A DNA stretch of 50,064 nucleotides from Comamonadaceae bacterium (GTDB lineage Bacteria; Pseudomonadota; Gammaproteobacteria; Burkholderiales; Burkholderiaceae_C). The stretch lies in the NCBI GenBank assembly GCA_947378785.1, contig CANCLK010000017.1, positions 1 through 50,064 on the forward strand. The letters run 5' to 3'. The notes under the pieces are model-generated. The model worked only from the letters and a program-made list of their open reading frames with translations, had not been told where the DNA came from and ran no database searches. This document shows, piece after piece, positions 46,544 to 50,064 of the stretch. The position numbers and the translations under genes were made by a program. Numbering within the stretch: position 1 is the stretch's first letter; every line of letters begins with the position of its first letter.

Positions 46544-48288
46544 CAGTCCCACCCTGCCTCGATCCGGTCACGCTCGAGATCATCAAGCACGACCTGATCT
46601 CGATCCCCAACCAAATCGACAAGAACATCACCCGCACCGCGTTCTCACCGCTGATCAATGAGTACAAAGATTACGCGGTCGGTATCGTCGATCGTGAAGG
46701 ACGCTTGATCTCGCAATCGCGCGGCAGCTTGGGCATATTCGTGGCGAATGCGCTGGGGACTGCGGTGAAGGATGGCGTGGCCATCTATGGGCTAGATAAC
46801 CTGCATCAGGGCGATGTGGTGATTTCGAACCACGCCGGCACGTTGGGCCAGCACCTGAATAACGTGGTGATGTACACGCCGGTGCGCGCTGAGGGGGATG
46901 GCGGGGAGGTCACTGCGTTCTTCTGCGTGCTGATGCACTGGCTCGATGTCGGCGGCATCATGGTCGGCTCTTGCAGTTCGACGACCACGACGGAAATCTA
47001 TCAGGAAGGTATTCAGTTTCGCAGCGTCAAGCTGTTCGAGCGCGGCGAGCGCCGGGCCGACATGTTTCGCATGATCGAATACAACACCCGGTTTCCGGAG
47101 ATGCTGCTAGGCGACGTCGAGTCGCAGATCGCTGGCTGCTTCATGGGTCGAGAGATGGTCTCTGAAATCGCCGAAAAGTATGGTGTGGCAACCTACCACG
47201 CGGCCGTGCATTCGATGTGGGACATCGCCGAAGCCCGCACCCGTGCGGCTATCCGTGCTGCGCCATCGGGCGAATATCGGGCTTACTCTTTCCTTGACAA
47301 CGATGGCTTGTACCTGGACAAGATCGTGCCGATCGACGTGTGCGTGGTGGTCGACGGTGATCGCATCAAGGTCGATTTTTCGGGCGTCTCCGAGCAGCTC
47401 CCCGGTCCGCTCAACGCAGGCCGTAACGGCGGTGCGGTGGCTGCTGCGCGCATTGCGATCAAGTACCTTTTCTCTCCAGATGACCCCGTCAATGAAGGCG
47501 ACTTCCGTGCACTGGAGGTCGAGATTCCCGATGGCAAATTCTTGTCGGCCGGCCCCACCGCTGCCATTGGCGGCTCCGGCAACATGATTCCCACCGTGGT
47601 CGACACTATTCTGCGGGCGATGGCGGATGCTTTCCCCGAGCGTGTGGCGGCTGCGCATCACGGCACGTATGGCGTGCACGCCTTTCATGGCATCAGCCCA
47701 GCCACCGGGGTGCAGTTCTATCACCTGGACACCTGTGTCGGTGGCTGGGGCGCGACCGCCTCGACCGACGGTTACGGTCCATCGCGATCGAATGTGCACG
47801 GTGACACGTCAGATGTTCCGGTCGAGATGCAAGAGGCTTTTCATCCCTATCGTTTCGAGTCCTACGAGATCCGTGAAGACTCAGCGGGGCCGGGGCGCTT
47901 GCGCGGCGGGGTGGGCGTGGTCAAAACTTACCGCATCACCGGCCCCTGCCGCTTAAACCTCAAGATTGATCGCACCAAATGTCCGCCCTGGGGTCTGGCG
48001 GGGGGCAGCGAAGGCAAGACCGCCGATGTTGAAATTCGATCGCGGTCGGGCGACGTGCTGCGTGTACTCAAAGGGGATCATGCGCTGAACGAAGGTGACC
48101 AGGTGGTGATCAAGACTGGCGGTGGCGGTGGTTACGGGCCGGCCGTCGAGCGCGACCCGGCGTGTGTGCGCCGTGATCTTGAAAACGGCTATATTTCGAG
48201 CGCATCGGCTGGCGCCGACTATCGTGTGGTGTTCGACGCTTCCGGTGGCGTGGACGAGTCCGCCACAGCAGCCTTAAGGCGAGGCTGA
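46540..48288 (+). CDS. hyuB: Hydantoinase B/oxoprolinase family protein
   Basis: A 582-residue partner of HyuA. Family segments: DPVTLEIIKHDLISIPNQIDKNITRTAFSPLINEYKDYAVGIVD, then LHQGDVVISNHAGTLGQHLNNVVMYTPV, and AGGSEGK/GGGGGYGPAVERDP near the C-terminus. KVDFSGVSEQLPGPLNAGRNGGAVAAARIAIKYLF is the conserved central block. The ATG at 46540 overlaps the hyuA stop codon (ATGA); a GTG at 46534 is possible. The A and B subunits are usually stoichiometric, consistent with the coupling. Confidence 0.93.
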   Translation: MTVPPCLDPVTLEIIKHDLISIPNQIDKNITRTAFSPLINEYKDYAVGIVDREGRLISQSRGSLGIFVANALGTAVKDGVAIYGLDNLHQGDVVISNHAGTLGQHLNNVVMYTPVRAEGDGGEVTAFFCVLMHWLDVGGIMVGSCSSTTTTEIYQEGIQFRSVKLFERGERRADMFRMIEYNTRFPEMLLGDVESQIAGCFMGREMVSEIAEKYGVATYHAAVHSMWDIAEARTRAAIRAAPSGEYRAYSFLDNDGLYLDKIVPIDVCVVVDGDRIKVDFSGVSEQLPGPLNAGRNGGAVAAARIAIKYLFSPDDPVNEGDFRALEVEIPDGKFLSAGPTAAIGGSGNMIPTVVDTILRAMADAFPERVAAAHHGTYGVHAFHGISPATGVQFYHLDTCVGGWGATASTDGYGPSRSNVHGDTSDVPVEMQEAFHPYRFESYEIREDSAGPGRLRGGVGVVKTYRITGPCRLNLKIDRTKCPPWGLAGGSEGKTADVEIRSRSGDVLRVLKGDHALNEGDQVVIKTGGGGGYGPAVERDPACVRRDLENGYISSASAGADYRVVFDASGGVDESATAALRRG

Positions 48289-48341
48289 CAGAACGCCCGT
48301 ATTTAGATCTCAAAATATCAAAACGACACAGGAGACACAGC

Positions 48342-49328
48342 ATGCAGAAATGGATTAAACGACTGGCCGCCGCAACTGTCGTGACAGCGCTCTACACGTT
48401 GACGCAAGGGGTCAGCGCGCAGACGGCGAACGCCTATCCCTCTAAGCAGATACGAATCGTCATTCCATTTGCCGCAGGCGGTGTGACCGATGTACTCGGC
48501 CGCATTCTCGCGAACGAGATCGCCAAGGAGTGGGGTCAGCCGGTGATCGTGGAGAACGTGACCGGCGCCACCGCGATCATCGGTAGCCAGCAGGTGGCCC
48601 GCGCAGCGCCCGATGGCTACACGCTGCTGGTGACTTCTAACGCGCACACCATCAACCCGGCGTTGCGTCAAAAATTGCCGTTCGATCCGATCAAAGACTT
48701 CACGCCGATCACCTTGCTGGCGGCGGCACCCAACATGCTGGTGGTGCGGACTGATTCTCCGATCCGGACGGTGGCCGACTACGTTGCCGCAGCCAAGGCC
48801 AAGCCGGGCGAAGTCAATTACGCGTCTTCAGGTATCGGCACCTCGCTCCATATCGCGGGCGAACAATTCGGCCAGATCACTGGGACCCAGGTCAACCACA
48901 TTCCCTATGCTGCGTCGAACCAGTCGATCCAGGCCGTGCTCGCAGGCCACACCCAGTCGTCTTGGTCAGCGGTCAACTCTGCACTGCCCTTCGTGAAAGA
49001 TGGCCGGCTGCGCCCACTGGCAGTGGCCAGTGAGAAGCGCACCCTGTTCGCGCCCGATGTGCCAACCTTCGCCGAACTTGGTATTCAGGGCATGAAGAGC
49101 GAAACTTGGCTGGCCGCATTGGGGCCGGCCGGCTTGCCCCAAGCGATCGTTGCAAAACTAGATGCCGAATTTCTAAAGCTGATGGCACGGCCTGACATTC
49201 GCGCCAAAATTCTGGGCTTGGGCGCCGAGCCGGTGGGTATCAGTCAAGAAAAATTTGGCGCACAAATTCGAGATGAGATCGTCATGTACAAACGGATCGT
49301 GAAGGACGGCGGCATGAAAGTCGACTGA
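48342..49328 (+). CDS. Bug/TctC-type periplasmic substrate-binding protein of the hyuAB-fahA operon
   Basis: A 328-residue receptor with a signal peptide of about 26 residues (KWIKRLAAATVVTALYTLTQGVSAQ). Motifs are YPSKQIRIVIPFAAGGVTDVLGRILA, VENVTGATAIIGSQQVARAAPDGYT and LPFDPIKDFTPITL. GGAG precedes the ATG. It stands 53 bases after hyuB and 45 before the fumarylacetoacetase gene, so the receptor probably binds the substrate of this operon. Confidence 0.92.
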   Translation: MQKWIKRLAAATVVTALYTLTQGVSAQTANAYPSKQIRIVIPFAAGGVTDVLGRILANEIAKEWGQPVIVENVTGATAIIGSQQVARAAPDGYTLLVTSNAHTINPALRQKLPFDPIKDFTPITLLAAAPNMLVVRTDSPIRTVADYVAAAKAKPGEVNYASSGIGTSLHIAGEQFGQITGTQVNHIPYAASNQSIQAVLAGHTQSSWSAVNSALPFVKDGRLRPLAVASEKRTLFAPDVPTFAELGIQGMKSETWLAALGPAGLPQAIVAKLDAEFLKLMARPDIRAKILGLGAEPVGISQEKFGAQIRDEIVMYKRIVKDGGMKVD

Positions 49329-49373
49329 GACGCGGCATCAAGGCTGGAAATATAAATATAAAGGCGGAATGAA

Positions 49374-50064
49374 ATGACAACACTGATCAACGAAACACAT
49401 CAACCCGATCTGACAAGCTGGGTCCCCGGCAGCGAAGAGGGCCTGACCGACTTCCCAATTCAGAACCTGCCCTTCGGCGTGGTGCTGCGCAATGGGCAGC
49501 GGCGCGTGGTCGTGGCGATCGGCGACAGCATGTTGGATGTCTGTGCCGCGAACGATGCCGGCTTGTTCAGCGGTCAGGCTGCCATCGCGGCACGCAGTTG
49601 CGACAGTGGCAGCCTGAACGGCCTGATGGCATTAACGCCATCACATGGGTCAGCCTTGCGATTGCAGTTGTCGCGCCTGCTGCGCAGCGGTAGCGCTCAG
49701 ATGTCTCAAGCTAAAACGTGCCTCATGCCCATCAAAGGCGCGCAGCTCCAGGTCCCAGCGCAGATCGGTAACTTCACCGACTTCTTCACATCCATCCACC
49801 ACGCCACCAACGCCGGTCGCATGATGCGGCCAGACGAGCCGCTGATGCCCAACTTTAAGCACCTCCCGGTGGCCTATCACGGTCGGGCTTCCTCCATATC
49901 TGCCAGCGGCACGCCGGTGGTTCGGCCTAAAGGCCAGTCACGCCCCAAGGATGCAACGCTGCCCATATTCGGGGCCAGCAAGCGGCTCGATTTTGAACTG
50001 GAAGTCGGCTTCTACGTGGGTGTTGGCAATGCCATCGGCGAGCCCGTAGCGCTAGATCAAGCGG
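49374..50064 (+). CDS. fahA: Fumarylacetoacetase, N-terminal part (3' end outside window)
   Basis: The frame is open from ATG 49374 to the window end, giving 230 residues. AAGGCGG lies about 7 bases before the ATG. The N-terminal SH3-like domain (WVPGSEEGLTDFPIQNLPFGVVL; AIGDSMLDV) is followed by the catalytic domain start: NFTDFFTSIHHATNAG, with the metal Asp and catalytic His equivalent to Asp126/His133 of the mammalian enzyme. MPNFKHLPVAYHGRASSI and the start of LDFELEVGFYVG, a metal-ligand Glu region, follow. The enzyme splits fumarylacetoacetate into fumarate and acetoacetate in tyrosine/homogentisate breakdown. Location after hyuAB and a receptor is unusual; a related ring-derived diketone may be its substrate. 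Confidence 0.95.
   Translation, partial: MTTLINETHQPDLTSWVPGSEEGLTDFPIQNLPFGVVLRNGQRRVVVAIGDSMLDVCAANDAGLFSGQAAIAARSCDSGSLNGLMALTPSHGSALRLQLSRLLRSGSAQMSQAKTCLMPIKGAQLQVPAQIGNFTDFFTSIHHATNAGRMMRPDEPLMPNFKHLPVAYHGRASSISASGTPVVRPKGQSRPKDATLPIFGASKRLDFELEVGFYVGVGNAIGEPVALDQA

Overview
The window reads as a chromosomal segment of a betaproteobacterium, most likely Burkholderiales/Comamonadaceae. This is inferred from the rsmB–DUF4390–ntrY order, a monomeric NADP isocitrate dehydrogenase, five Bug-type (TctC-like) periplasmic receptors, and a beta-ketoadipate gene set with receptors beside it. No replication origin, integrase, transposase or CRISPR array was found.

Layout. 1–9.5 kb is mostly housekeeping: the 3' part of rpoC with its terminator, a LemA-family gene, a sulfide-dehydrogenase pair (fccA-fccB), rsmB, a DUF4390 gene, an NtrY-like sensor kinase with a short partner regulator, and tRNA-Phe. 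9.5–18.4 kb is an aromatic-catabolism zone: a broken MaoC-like gene, a catB-catC-receptor operon, a divergent catR-like regulator, and a receptor-pcaD-receptor operon. Between catR and the pcaD operon lies an AT-richer four-gene cassette (13840–15503) of small membrane and secreted proteins that I cannot assign to a known system. 18.4–30.6 kb holds a secreted protein, rep helicase, an AEC transporter, icd, priA, hemE and a DsbD-type protein. 30.8–33.8 kb is a complete TRAP transporter (dctP-dctQ-dctM). 33.8–43.4 kb holds a B12-binding radical SAM protein, a creatininase-family amidohydrolase, an operon of receptor, GST, PhzF and VOC proteins, a LysE exporter, htpG behind a heat-shock-type promoter, and a HAD dehalogenase. 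43.4–50.06 kb is a LysR regulator divergent from hyuA-hyuB-receptor-fumarylacetoacetase; the last gene runs off the window.

How the genes fit together. The aromatic genes cover muconate cycloisomerisation (CatB), muconolactone isomerisation (CatC) and enol-lactone hydrolysis (PcaD). Catechol dioxygenase and the later thiolase steps are not present here. Five orphan receptors without TctA/TctB membrane subunits sit beside catabolic genes, so each probably binds a substrate of its neighbours; their membrane partners must lie elsewhere. The most unusual part is the 13.8–15.5 kb cassette. It has two related two-helix mini-membrane proteins, a zinc-ribbon multi-pass membrane protein, and a small exported protein built from three copies of a Trp/Met motif, two of them with paired cysteines. 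A perfect 10-bp hairpin with a GTAA loop lies between a Shine-Dalgarno-like sequence and the second start codon.
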